Part shown: piece after piece, positions 47,401-58,750 of the stretch
How positions within the stretch are numbered: position 1 is the first letter of the stretch
How the letters are laid out: each line of letters opens with the position of its first letter
From: Russula earlei
Taxonomy: Eukaryota; Basidiomycota; Agaricomycetes; Russulales; Russulaceae
Direction of reading: 5' to 3'
Assembly: GCA_025769875.1 (NCBI GenBank)
Contig: JAGFNK010000070.1
Span: forward strand, 62,001 to 126,000
Length of the DNA stretch: 64,000 bases
Notes under the pieces: generated by a model
Databases searched by the model: none
What the model saw: the letters and a program-made list of their open reading frames with translations, nothing else
What the model was told of the DNA's origin: nothing
Program-made: the position numbers and the translations under genes

Positions 47401-48314
47401 TGTCAGGACCGTCCTCGTCCTTCGCGTACTGGGGAAGAGGCTCAATCTCGCATGAAACCGGAGGACAGCAAAAAAAAAACACTCACTTCGACGAAAACGT
47501 CCCAGTAACGATCTTCGTCAAAGACGTCGGTGTCAAGTACCTCAAACTCGACAACCTCGCGACCGCGGTTCTGATTCTCGCGAACGAGATCTTCGTACGG
47601 ATAAGCCTTCTGAGGGTACTTGTACAAAAACTTCATGTAGGAATGGGTCGGCGTCGAGTCCAGATAATAGTACAATTCTTTGACGTCCTCTCCGTGATTG
47701 CCTTGGGGCCCCGAGACGCCGAAGAGCCTTTCTTTCAGCATTCTATCCTGCTCGTTCCACAGCGCAAGAGAAAGGCAGAGACGCTGGTGGTTGTCACTGA
47801 TGCCCGCGATGCCGTCTTCTCCCCACCGATACGTCCGTGAGCGAGCATGCTCATGCGGGAAGTGTGCCCAAGCATCGCCGTCCCCAGAGTAGTCTTCCCT
47901 TACGGTTGCCTGAAGGGTGTGTGAGCATGACAGGTTGCCGGAACCGGAAAGATGGGATAAGCGCCCTGAACGAACCCATTGCCTATCGGACACATATGGA
48001 CCCCATCGCTTCCAATGTCTCTCCCGCCTGCCGTCTTGATCGAGGCGATATTGCTCGACCGTCTTGTAAGCGGGACCCAACTTTTGGCGAAGTCTATCGC
48101 GATAAAACCGAGGGGCGTTCCCACCATTCGAAGTAGGAGACGGATTTGGCTCTTGCGGCTTCCCTAACTTTGGTGGGACGCTCGGAGGGGGAGTGACGGT
48201 CTTGGGGATGGATATGGTAAGGGCACTGTCTGGTTTTTGAGAATCTGAAGTGTTCTGGGAACCAGGAGGGTCTGGTCTAAACAATTTTTGTTGTATGCTA
48301 CGGACGTTAGTGGC
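44485..48314 (-). CDS. GH63-like (six-hairpin) glycoside hydrolase, no signal peptide
   Basis: Starts [18 protein letters not shown] (an upstream in-frame Met lies at 48356). Conserved segments: [92 protein letters not shown] [140 protein letters not shown] and [15 protein letters not shown]. The catalytic Asp is probably in the [10 protein letters not shown] block, as in GH63/YgjK enzymes. Unlike ER glucosidase I there is no signal peptide or membrane anchor, so it is probably cytosolic. Substrate unknown. The C-terminal 40 residues after the last intron are poorly supported. Confidence 0.85.
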
Positions 48315-48717
48315 CATGGAGAGAGGGTAAAGAAAGAGGAAGAGGGAGTGCCCCAAACCCCCAACTCTGTGAATTTTTTTACCCTTTCACCTCTTCACCT
48401 CGATGACGTCGTTGGCGAATCATCGATTTAATTTACCCTCCGGCCCAGGACGGCAGGACGAGGAGGTGGATGAGGGACATACTAGTGATTGATCCGGGGT
48501 ATGGGACTATTAAGTTAACAATGATGTACTAACAAAAAGAATGAAGCAGATAATAAGGTGCTCGAGTGCATTGCTCGCGTCGACGTGTAGGGTACGAAAG
48601 TGTCCTCGGATGAGCCAAGTCAAAGTGAAAAAGTAGGTCAATGGCTAGTCACCATCACCAGGGAGCTCAGGATGATAACAGAGCAAACCGAAACGCATCA
48701 TAGATACAGGTAATCTC
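48315..48717. other. Spacer between two - strand genes
   Basis: 5' region of the GH63-like gene and 3' region of the RhoGAP gene. No feature seen. Confidence 0.45.
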
Positions 48718-51700
48718 TCATGCTTTTCCCGTCATGCCAGGCTCAACTGCCGCGGGACTCCATCCCAAATCGCTGAACACGTTGCGCGCCCAGTCATCCT
48801 CGAGTGTACCGTCACCAGGATTGTCCTTCCACAAACTTAGTCGACGGTACGACGTAGCAGACGAAACAGATACAAATGAATCGTCCGATAACTGCGGTCG
48901 TAGTGGCGTGGGCTGGGAGGGCGATAACAGCGTCGGTTTTGACTTGTTGCCAAACTGCAAGGTCAGCGGAGTCGTAGGGCTCGTAACTGTGGGCGACAGA
49001 GAAGCCTCCTGCTGTGGACCTGAAGGAGACTCTCCCGATGCGGGAGCACACTCCTCCGTGACCGAACTATCAACTTCATCTGACTTGTCGGTTTTCAAAC
49101 CGATGGCAAGGCTAAGTGAGGAAGAGTCTATCGATGTGTTAAGTATTGGTGGAAGACTGCTTGAGCTTCGCCGCGGCAACAACGAAGGCGCCGAGAGCAT
49201 GGGAGAGATTGAGCCTGGTGTTCTTGGAGAAGCGGGTGAGGACCGTGAGGGGGAATCTCGCGCGTCGAAGTATGGTGAAGACGATGACTGAAGACGAAAA
49301 TAACCTGGAGGATCTAAGCGAAGACACCGATGCCTTTGAGAATAAAGCCGTAAGAGATGGACGTTTCGCTCTCGGTGGCTTCAGACTCTGCGAACTAGGT
49401 TCTGACGATAATATCGTAAGAGCTGGAACGTTGCTGGGACGTCGGAGAGGAGTTCCTGGAGCAGTCTCACTTATTGGAAACGACACCGGAACATGGTCAG
49501 CAGACGTGCGAACAAAATCGGGGATAATGCCAGGGACGGGATTCTCTTTGCTGAAATACATATTAACCGGAGCGGGAGCTATTACTTGCGGAATGGAGGG
49601 CGCTTCAGATGACGTGGAAGGTGTAGTCAGGGAATCAGACGAGGACGTAAGGGCGGGCGGTAACCAAGGGTCCAGCGGTGAGCCCTTCCCCCAAGCAGGA
49701 GTCGACGGGCGAGAGTCACCGACGGAGACATACGAAACGCGATCATCCGGAGCAGACCCAGTCTTGTTGTCGTCGTGGATGTCGTCCTGATCCTCGCCCG
49801 GTGCTTGTATTTCAGCCGTGGGATCAGAAGCGCCAGTGCCAATTTCCATGGAAGAACCTTGATCACCTTGCGCTAAGGAAAGTTCGGTAGTGTAATTCTG
49901 TTCCGCCCCGCTGCCTGCTGGCAGGGTTTCGGGCAAAGGGTCGGACTGTTTGCCCTCGGGATCAAAATCATTGACATCTTCCCAGCCTTCTTCTAGTGGA
50001 CCATTCCAAATCCCTTTCGCTTCGCTCAGAACCCGAAGGATTGGGGGGCTCATGTTCAGCGTGGGGCATAGCACGACGGTTAGATTGCTGAGCGGCATGC
50101 GAATTTCCTTCCGCTCGGCTACGAAATTAACCAGATCGATGACGGTGCGGAGAAGGTCCCTGTTCTCTCGAGGGAGGCGCGCCAGAAGGGAAGCAAAAGT
50201 ATTCAGCAGGCCCTGTGATGGGGGCCGCATTCCAGAAAAGTTGGGCAGCGCCAAGGTCGATAGAGAAGGCGGTTTCCGCAAGGAGTGGCCATCCTGTGGA
50301 CCTGATGGTAGCGAGGATCCCCCTCCACTGACGTTTCGCGCAGGCGCAGCCTGCTCTTCAATGGACTTCCTGACGTTCGTCTCGGTAAGCATGGCCGCCT
50401 CAAAGTAATGATTGAGGGCATGTGTGAGGATGGGCTCAGGCACTGTCCACGAGGCGGTTAGAGGGTTTACGACGATCAAAAAAGATAAAGAACTACGCAC
50501 GCTCGCGAAGGTAAGTTTTGAAAACGGATGCCACCGCGTGAGGATCCAGATCGCTGGGATCGCTCTCCAACAGGTCGAAATCTGCGCCATTATCGAACTC
50601 AGACCGCAACTTGGCGACGTGTGTTGCGCGCCCGCTAATCCTGTTCGCCAATTATGAGGAGACGATCATGTTTTGGGCAGTAGTTTATCTCACCGAAAGA
50701 GGCCTTCCTCCTCGGCACCCCATTTCATTAAATGCTCCGTGCAACGGACCACAAGGGCGGGCAACCGCCGCTCATGTAGGACAGCTGAGACTGCACGGCA
50801 CAATAAATAAGGGCAAGAGACGAGGAAAGGGATGCCTCACCTAATTGCGAGGTATCAGAAGTGGAGGGAGCAAGGCGTATAGCGTCGATTGCGGTGGTTT
50901 GGACACAGGTTGTCAAGTCCCGACCAAAGACCAAGCCTCCGACGACAAAGGCGCCAGAATTGTTACGCATTGGCTCACGTAGACGGGTGCCAAGTGTCGG
51001 GCCAGTGAAAACAGACTCGTTGTCAGTCTGTCCGGTGGAAGTGCTGCTCAGGGTGTTCACGCTCCATGCGCCGGATGGCGCATTGGGTGTCCGACGCTGC
51101 TTCCCTTTGCCCGTGTGCGTCTGCGATGCGTGCGATGCCAGCGACACGTTAGATGCGCTGCGCCCGAAATCGTCCATGCCTGAGATCGAGGAAGACGACG
51201 ACGAATGACCAGAAACATTGTGACCGGAGCCTAAACTGCCAAAGGCGCGGCCCATGCGCTCCACAGCACGCTTACCAAACCCCATGGCAAACCCTGCCGC
51301 AGGCGCAAGGCCACTGGTTACTGTGATGGCAGTTTGCCGAAGGGGGCCAGGCTGACCCGAGGAGGAGGATGGCTGATGAGGTAACGAACGAGGTGGAGAG
51401 GGTGCCGCCGACAATGCCGCAAGGTTACCCCTGATGTGGGTCCCCGCGGATTGAGAATCACCGTTTTGCAAAGGGCCGATGATGCCGTTCGCAGCGGCTC
51501 TGCTCGTCGCCACGTCACCCGAGGGCCGATGATGAAACACGGGTCTACTAGAAGAAAGACCCTCGGAAGTGGTAGCCGACGTCGCAGGCGGGCCGGGAGG
51601 TAGGGGGGAGGTAAACGAAAGGGATATTGAGTGCCTCTTACGGGTCTTTGAAGATCCTGATGGAGATGTCTTGCGAGATAAGGATGTCGTCGACGAGCGA

Positions 51701-52686
51701 GACATACCTTCCTCAGTCATGATGAATTCCGCTTCTGTGAGCAGGGCGCTCAGTCGCCTGCCCGGAGGCACGACGGTGTTCGTAGAGTGAAGCGATTCTG
51801 CCATGGAGACGGGTCGTGGGGTACGGGTCCCTCCTGACGCTCCAGAACGGGGACGCACTGTGTAGTAGCTGGTCGTGGTCGCGTCGCTCTTACGCCAATC
51901 TTCTTTTATGACCTCGTGATCCGAGTCCTTCTTCCTTGGGCGTCGCATCACATTTGCAACATCCCCTCCAAGCTCGGCCCCAGATACGTACTGGAGCGCT
52001 GCTGAAATTGCAGGAGTTGCGGCGATTAGGGTATTTCCCTGATCCGAAGGTGACGGCGAGGATGTAATGGAACGAGGTGGAGGCGATTCGGGTAAGGGTT
52101 TCAAGGGAGGATCGGATGTATGCTCGGCTGGGAGATGGCGAGTGAATGGTGATGTGGGATAACCGGGACCTGCGGAAACGGACGGTTGCTGCGGAAGCTT
52201 CGGGGCTGGAGAGGACGCTGTGGAGGACGCCGGCGTCATCACTGAGCGACTTTTGCCCATGCCAACTGGCATTGGGGCCACGATGACCAAGGCATTTGGT
52301 GGGACGTCCTCACTCTTTTTTTTGCGGCTGCCAAAGACACGTTTCAACCTGGAACCGGCACCGCCGGAAGAGGGAGGGACGGTCGGAGATGGCGGTGGAA
52401 CCGCGAGGTCGGACGGTGACCGGGATGGAACCTGGCCCATGGAGGGGATGAGAGAAGATGAACGGGGAACAGGGAGGATGGTATCGGGGGGGAGATGACT
52501 CTTGGGCGCAGTAAAGGTTGGTGAGGGGTCTGCTATATCGGAATGACAGGCGTTGGACGGGGGGCCAGAGGGGGGTGTGGAAGAACTCGATGATGAGAGG
52601 GAAGACAACGAGGCAGAGGAACGGGACAAATGGACGCCACCTGGCAGTGGACGACGGCGTGCATCGTGTCTCCGGAAGGTGGGCAT
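48718..52686 (-). CDS. RhoGAP-domain protein with long disordered flanks
   Basis: Starts MPTFRRHDARRRPLPGGVHL. About 620 residues of Ser/Pro-rich disorder precede the GAP domain, including a basic patch (SRLKRVFGSRKKKSEDVPPN). The GAP domain is split over exons: RRLPALVVRCTEHLMKWGAE, EGLFRISGRATHVAKLRSEF (with the catalytic arginine in LFRISG), DLDPHAVASVFKTYLREL, PEPILTHALNHYFEA, LPRENRDLLRTVIDLVNFVA and NLTVVLCPTLNMSPPIL. The tail is again disordered, ending SDLGWSPAAVEPGMTGKA. It stimulates GTP hydrolysis by a Rho-family GTPase; the layout is closest to Sac7/Bag7-type GAPs. The reading frame shifts by one base near 49297-49300 (AAAA on +); below that the C-terminus reads from the other frame to the stop at 48718. 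Confidence 0.88.
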
Positions 52687-53133
52687 GGGGAGCAGAGAGA
52701 AAAAAGGTTAGATGGAGATAGGAGGCTAGATTGGAGAGATTGCAGAGCCACGCAGTAGCAGACTGCTCGCGCTAAAGAGGGACGAGGACGTAAAGGGGGG
52801 TGGGGTGGGCGTAGATGGTTGACAATGTGGATGCGGTGAGGCAGGGACGTGTTTGTGGTGGCTTGTTCCGTTGACTGTATTGTATTAATCTGGACAGTGT
52901 CTGCCGCTCGCGGAAGTAAGGATGAAGAGAGCGGGGATCATCAAGCCAGGCGAAAGGCTTGCTTCGTGCGGGCCTGAAGGAGATAGAAGAGAAGGATAGT
53001 ACGGATGGGATGGGGTGGAGGCGAGGCGGCCGTGGATGGCTCGGTTACGTGTTGTTCATAATAAAAAAGGCGGTGACTTCCTATCTAACTATAATACAAA
53101 AATCTAGAAAGTGCTAGCTGATGTTGATCATCC
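52687..53133. other. Spacer
   Basis: 5' region of the RhoGAP gene and 3' region of the mitochondrial carrier gene. No coding signal. Confidence 0.45.
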
Positions 53134-54522
53134 TCATGTCGAACCAAGAAGCAGCTCTTTAACCAATTCGTACGTGAAGAATGACGTTGAGATGCTCGGG
53201 GCCACTTTCACTGTACCCACCTCTCGGTCAGTTCCTCCCAATGCGCGACCACGACGACGACGACACGTACGCAAGTTGGGCCAAAGGCCACGGTACATCC
53301 CACGGATCCCTTCGGTCTTAATAATTACGCGTGCTGCGTCTAGCGCCCCGTTGTATTGGTATCCAAGTGCGCCTGGACCCAGTCCCACAACTTGCATTTT
53401 CCGCCGAAGGACATCAAACGGATATGTCAGCGTCTGTGATATCGATCCTAAGACATATAAAGTCAGCACAAACCACCTCCCACACGGCGCCACCTACCCG
53501 CGAGCGCGCCACAAGTCAACTTCCGAGCGATCGTGTTCTTTCCAGGCGGCGTGATCAGACCCCGCAGCGCCTCGTACGCTGCGAAATTGATCCCGACGTA
53601 CGGCGCCACCCCCACCGCTGTCGCCACCAGGCCACGGTACAACGCTCGCGCCCCACCTTCCTCTCGCATCACCTTCAGCGTCATGCCCCTCATCGTAAGC
53701 TCAGATGGCGAGGGGCGCGCCGACGTGTGAAGTGCCGAGGCCAGCCTCAACTGTGAAGAGGAAGACGTTCCTGCGGATGAAGGTGGGGGGGTAGACGAGG
53801 AGCTTGCAGATCCGCATACCGCCGAAACATTCGTGTTCATCATGGACGCAGTTGCGATGGACAGTCTTGACCGTACTAGATCTAATGGGTATGTGGTACC
53901 TGTCAGGGGAACACATTTAGTTGAAAAAAAAAAAAAAAAAGCAAGGCCGTTCAGACAGTCAGGTACGAACAGACGGAAGTAACGCCAGCCAGAGCACCGC
54001 TGGCCAATCGGGTGGGGGTATCCAATTGCTTCTTCCTGTTTGAGGTGAAGAACTGTGTAGGGTGATATCAGCCATGGCGCGATCCATCAGGTTCACGGAA
54101 AGCGTACCTTTTTGAGCAGTTCGTACGTCGTGAATTGGACGGCACTATAAGGTATGATTCGAACGCAATTAATCCCATTCCCTCGCATGAACCCCCGGAA
54201 TCCCTCCTCATTCCAAATGCGAACGAGACTTCGCCACACTCCCGTGTACTGCATGCCCGTGTTTCTAGGCTGAACCTGTCTACGAAGCCATCGGTCAGGC
54301 TCCAAGAAATAACAGAATTGGGGGGGATTCGCACTGGATAATTTTGAGTCGCTCTAGGGGAGAAACGACAGTCCGTGATGCGGCGCCTGCGATTCCGCCA
54401 GCAATGAAATACGATGACACCTGCGGGCTCAACCATGGTTCTGCTGTCGGTTTGGACGCAGGGACCAACGAAGAACCGGCAGTGTTGGCGGTGTACTGGA
54501 CGGCAGATTGCTTGGATGTCAT
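53134..54522 (-). CDS. Mitochondrial solute carrier (SLC25 family, YPR011c-like)
   Basis: Inner-membrane carrier with three repeats of about 100 residues. Repeat 1: SSYFIAGGIAGAASRTVVSP and LERLKII (P-x-D/E-x-x-K/R signature), EEGFRGFMRGNGINCVRIIP, YSAVQFTTYELLKK. Repeat 2: LDTPTRLASGALAGVTS, TYPLDLVRSRLSIATASM, EGGARALYRGLVATAVGVAP, YVGINFAAYEALRGL. Repeat 3: KLTCGALAGSISQTLTYPFD, VLRRKMQVVGLGPGALGYQY, EGIRGMYRGLWPNL, KVAPSISTSFFTYELVKELL. The wording of the repeats is closest to yeast YPR011c (an adenosine phosphosulfate/PAPS carrier) and the SLC25A23-25/42 group; the substrate cannot be decided by eye. A Ser-rich insert of about 45 residues lies between the second repeat's signature and helix 4. 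The chosen start is MTSKQSAVQY at 54522. Splice phases fit at the WPNL/KVAP junction. Confidence 0.92.
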
Positions 54523-55019
54523 AGCAATAGGCAAAGTTGGTGTCGAGGAAAATATGGCATGGACTATCAAAGGTTGATCTAGTGCGGCCGTAGACACGAA
54601 TGAGAGGAAGAGTTGTATGGGTACCGTAGGGCTCGAGGGCTCTCTAAGATGAGCAAGTGGTTTCTGGCAGACCAGCATGCCAGCCTTCACGCCGCGGCTG
54701 CACGCTCTGCCACACACGCCATATTTGACAGCGACTCCTCGGTCAGCCATCCCTTAAAGCCAATCATTCCACCGACAAATACATGCTTTCGACACGCTAA
54801 AATTATATGATATTGCCCGCCTCAAACTAAGAGTCGAGTGTTCTTATTGATAAAAAAAACAAAACGGTAGCTGGCCTGGCATCAACATACCGTCAGGTCG
54901 TTTTTTGGCTTCGGTAACAAGCGCCTATGCTGTCTGAACTGGGGTTTCGTCCCGACTTTCGGAAACACCTGCCGTCCATCGGAACATTGTTCACCACGAG
55001 ACAGATCAGCGCTCACTGC
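54523..55019. other. Spacer
   Basis: 5' region of the carrier gene and 3' region of the RGG-protein gene. No separate gene supported. Confidence 0.45.
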
Positions 55020-56900
55020 TCACTCACCTCCGCGTCCACGGCCCCTGCCCCGACTACCACGGCTCCGCTCTCCATCGCCCTTTCGATCACCGATACCACG
55101 CCCACGGAAGCCTGGAAAGGTGATCACGCTCAGTCTCCACGCTCATGGCGAGAGTCACTCACTACCCCTTTCTCCTCCCCTCGAACTGCCACGCTCTCTG
55201 AAACCTCCGCGGAAACCCCCGCGAAACCCGCCGCGCTCTCCACCTCGACCGCCCCTGAAACCACGATCTCCGCGCGGTCGACCACGCCCGCCACGAGCTT
55301 GGGTAAAACCATCATCGTCGGCTGGTGAGTAGCCATCTACAGGCGACGGTGTCGCCTCTACTGCGCTGGTATCCGGGATATCTTGAGGGGCGTTTGCGGG
55401 AGATGGTGTCTCAGATGTCCCAAATTTGGCTTGCAGCCCTGCGATGGATGGGAGTCCGCCTTCGTCGTCTTCGGCCCAGTCAAAATTTCCAGACGCTGAT
55501 AACGGTGCCTGCAAGAATGATGATCTAACGATGAACTTGAGAGCACAGATACCATGCATTACCTCGGCTTGTTGCACGACCGTAGCTGTCTGGTCAGCGA
55601 TTATCCCCTCGTCATGGGGTATCTCGGCTGTGGTGGCGGTGACTGGCACCTTTTTTGCCTGATTCTGATCTTGAGGAACGTCCACCCATTCTTGGCCATC
55701 CCCAAGGCCGGCGTTGTCGAGCTCGCTTTCTTGCATGAAGTGAAATCCCCCCGACGTCGAGCCTTGCCCAGTAAGAGCCGGCACAGCAACCTCTTCTGGT
55801 GATTCTGGCACCTCAGGATTAGACTCTTCCGGGGGAGAGCTTGGTTCCGGGGGTGGATTCGCGAAGACGTGCGTCAAATGAATGAATCGCGAGTCTGGTC
55901 AGAGCCGTCAAGGGAGTGATTGGTGCATGCGACTTGGGGAAAATAAACTCACGGGGGACGCCCTGAAATTCGCCCTCACCGGAGAAAAGACCGCGAATCA
56001 GCTCCTGCCGGAACTCGCTCTCCTCTCCGAGAAGTTGCTCTGCCAGAGCAACGACTATCGGAATTTCTGAATCCTCAATTTTCAGCGACGATACATTAGG
56101 ATGCCGAGTGGAGAGAGAGGAGTTTAACCGGATGAGGTGCAGAAGCCGAGAGGCCTTGTCGAATGCTTGGCTCTGGCAAACACGATCACAGTCATGCAGG
56201 AGCACTTAGGCATTTAACAAACCTCGGCCTCCGCAACGGCCACGAAAAGTCGCTCTGCCTCGAATTTACTCCTCTCAGCCGCATCTCGAGCCTCTGCAGC
56301 AAACCGGTCGGCTTCAAGGCTCTGGGGAATGGAATCAGTGCAGGAAATGGGAGGATTGAGGGTCTACAGACCTCCACAGCCTTCTTGACTTCTTCTAGCT
56401 CTTTTACTATTGTTTCCAGAGATGGAAGGGTCCTCAGCGTTCTTCTTTGGTCATCATTCAGCTTTTCTTCTTCAACCGTCGAATAGCTCTGTATTCTGGC
56501 CTATATGATGGTTATGCATCAGCGACATGTCACATATGTAGGCCAACGATCCACAAAGTCGCACAATCTTTTTGTTGGCAGTCTTGATTCGTTTTTGAAT
56601 TAGATCGACAATAAGACTATGTTTTGCTTCGTCCAAGCCAGCTTGACCAGACGGGATGCCATTTGCCTTGTGAGGGTCCGCCAGCAAGCTATCGGCCACA
56701 TGACTGTCCTTGACATCAGATGGGTCCGTAGCCTTTTCGGTCAGAGCAGCTGAGGTAGAATCTGGAATGGCGACGGAAGATAACGCTGGAGAATCCTCAG
56801 ATCTACTCCCCTTGGCGGTCTTGCGCTTCTTTTTGGATTTCGAGGCGGCAACAGGTGGGGGAGCACCAGGAACGTAGCGTTGGGCGGGGGTGTCGGACAT
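55020..56900 (-). CDS. Coiled-coil protein with RGG-rich C-terminus (caprin-like)
   Basis: Starts MSDTPAQRYVPGAPPPVAAS, followed by a Lys-rich patch (KSKKKRKTAKGS). A helical, coiled-coil region comes next: LIVDLIQKRIKTANKKI, ARIQSYSTVEEEKLNDDQRR, LETIVKELEEVKKAVEV, LEADRFAAEAREAAERSKFE, SRLLHLIRLNSSL and IPIVVALAEQLLGEESEFRQ. After an acidic linker (FDWAEDDEGGLPSIAGLQAK) the C-terminus is an RGG/RG domain of about 70 residues (GRGRPRGDRGFRGGRGGERG, GFRGRGIGDRKGDGERSRG). The layout resembles caprin-type mRNA-binding proteins found in stress granules: a helical dimerisation region followed by RGG boxes. No catalytic domain is visible. The RNA-binding role is inference from composition. Confidence 0.75.
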
Positions 56901-57396
56901 GAAGACAACCTGTGGGGGTTCTGTCACCTTTTTGTAGTGGTATGAGTTTCGTGGGTATGTGAGTGAAGCGAGGACGATACTAGCAGGCGTTAAAGTAGCC
57001 GGCCGTAATGTTCACGGTCGTGGCGAAGCGAGAAAAAAAAAACACTTTTTCTCATTTCTCACGGCCGCTTTCCCAGCTTCCACTTGAACATCAGTGCATC
57101 AGTGAGGGATACAATTGTACAGACCCATCCACCGGCCTTGCATATCCTACTAATTGTTGTCAAGTGTCACCCGATATGGCGTCCCATCACGGCCACTGTG
57201 CCTCCTGCGGGCCCTACGATGAGATGAGAGCGCATCGACGCGGAGGTCCCTTTATGCACTGAGCACTAGGGTGTTGTTGTCTTTATCTTCGCATCTTGGA
57301 TAGTGACGTAAAGCAGATTTTTGGATCACAGACTAGGAGGCTGACTGGACCGCTTTCTAACAGCCTTGGCTGTTTCACCTCTAAAATGCGTCAGCT
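56901..57396. promoter_or_regulatory. Upstream region between the RGG-protein gene (-) and BTB gene (+)
   Basis: About 500 bp between divergent genes, containing a doubtful small Cys-rich ORF at 57008-57262. Confidence 0.4.
57008..57262 (+). CDS. Doubtful small Cys-rich ORF
   Basis: An uninterrupted 84-residue ORF. The second half is cysteine-rich (CISEGYNCTDPSTGL, NCCQVSPDMASHHGHCASC), with seven or eight cysteines in 45 residues, which is unusual for random sequence. The first part (MFTVVAKREKKNTFSHFS) is not a signal peptide and may be non-coding, with the real exon beginning after the CAG near 57085. No family recognised. It sits in the short divergent spacer, so transcription is uncertain. 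Confidence 0.3.
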   Translation: MFTVVAKREKKNTFSHFSRPLSQLPLEHQCISEGYNCTDPSTGLAYPTNCCQVSPDMASHHGHCASCGPYDEMRAHRRGGPFMH

Positions 57397-58686
57397 GTGC
57401 TCCTTTTCGACTACATGTCTCCCATACAATTTCCAGAGCATCATTCGACCGCTTCCGGGAACTTAGATAGTCCGCTCAGTTCGAATGGACATCATGCTGG
57501 TTCACCACAGTTGATGGACGTCTCTCCCGATATTCGTATTACGCGACCGGGGACACCACGTCCTCCGGCTATTTTCAGCTCAGACATGCAGCGTCGTCCA
57601 AGCCTCAGTTTCGAAGACGGAAATGTTGCCATTCTGGCCGGGAATTCGTATTTTCTCGTTCACCGGGGTTTTCTCTCTCGCCAATCTGAGTACCTGGCAG
57701 AACTGACCAAAGACAACAACGATTGCCCAACTATGACACTCGAAGGCCGTCCAGTCGTGCATCTACATGACTCCCCTGATGACATCTCATTGCTACTTCA
57801 TTCGATGTACGATGGCTTGTGAGTTCACATGCTGTGCTATATATATCTGAGTTGCTATGAACTTATATAGCGTCTCGAGGTCATCATTAATGGCCCTCGA
57901 AAGCAATTTACGCATCGCCTCCATTCTACTGCGTTTGTCAGCCAAGTATGTGATGGACCATCTGTTCAATGACACCCTGGCCATCCTCAATAAGGCCTGG
58001 CCAACAACTTTGACTCAATGGACCCGCCGAGAACGCCAACTACCCAGAGTCAATAGCGAAGCGGCCCGGGCGACGTCTCTGCCTCACCCAATGTAATCGT
58101 TTTTTCGGCTCAATCAATTGGGTCTGACAGGCTCTGTAGTGCGATCGTGAACTTGGCACGAGAAATAGACGCCGCAGAGCTAATTCCAGCGGCTTTTTAC
58201 GATTTGTGCCGCCTTCTTCCGAGCGTGATAGCGACAGGCTACACAGATCCTTTCGACTTGACGTGCCATCGACTCACGTCCAGTGATCTCGTTCTTCTGC
58301 TTCAGGGTCGCGAGGCGGCTTCACGCTTCTTCTCCACATTTGTCGTGAATGAGCTAGAGAACCGAAGAGCCTCCGAGGCGTGCTTCAATCGACGGCAACA
58401 AGACCCTGCGCGGCGTCGCTTATGCACTGGAGCATTCCAAATGATTACATTCGAGCTTTTGCAAGACGTCAACGGGCTCATTACGGGGCGCACCGCCGAC
58501 CCGTTGTTCATCATGCAAGAAGTCCTCAACTTACAGGCTGACCCTGGCACACCAGAAGCGAGAAACATGTTCCGGGCCTGTGACTGTTGTCGACAAGAAC
58601 TGGCCATATCCGTGCATGCTGCGAGGAACAAGTTTTGGGATAGCCTGCCTGAGTGGTTTGGTATTGAAGTAACGAACTGGGGTTAG
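57397..58686 (+). CDS. BTB/POZ domain protein
   Basis: Starts at 57397 (MLLFDYMSPIQFPEHHS) or at the Met at 57415. BTB core near residue 70-150: LSFEDGNVAILAGNSYFLVH, GFLSRQSEYLAELTKDNND, VVHLHDSPDDISLLLHSMYD, then after a 47-nt intron ALESNLRIASILLRLSAKYV. The C-terminal region is the helical extension common in Agaricomycete BTB proteins: VNLAREIDAAELIPAAFYDL, LTSSDLVLLLQGREAASRFF, CDCCRQELAISVHAARNKFW and DSLPEWFGI. These BTB proteins are numerous in mushrooms; they may act as Cullin-3 adaptors or dimerising regulators. The specific role is unknown. Confidence 0.85.
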
Positions 58687-58750
58687 CCTAGATTGAATTG
58701 TCACGTGGTCGATAATATGCTCGCGACGCGTTTGAGTGAATTTGACTTGA

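Noticed and set aside
49280..49300. A 17-nt intron in the RhoGAP tail (GTTATTTTCGTCTTCAG)
   Set aside because: Too short to splice, and the phase does not fit. A one-base indel is simpler.
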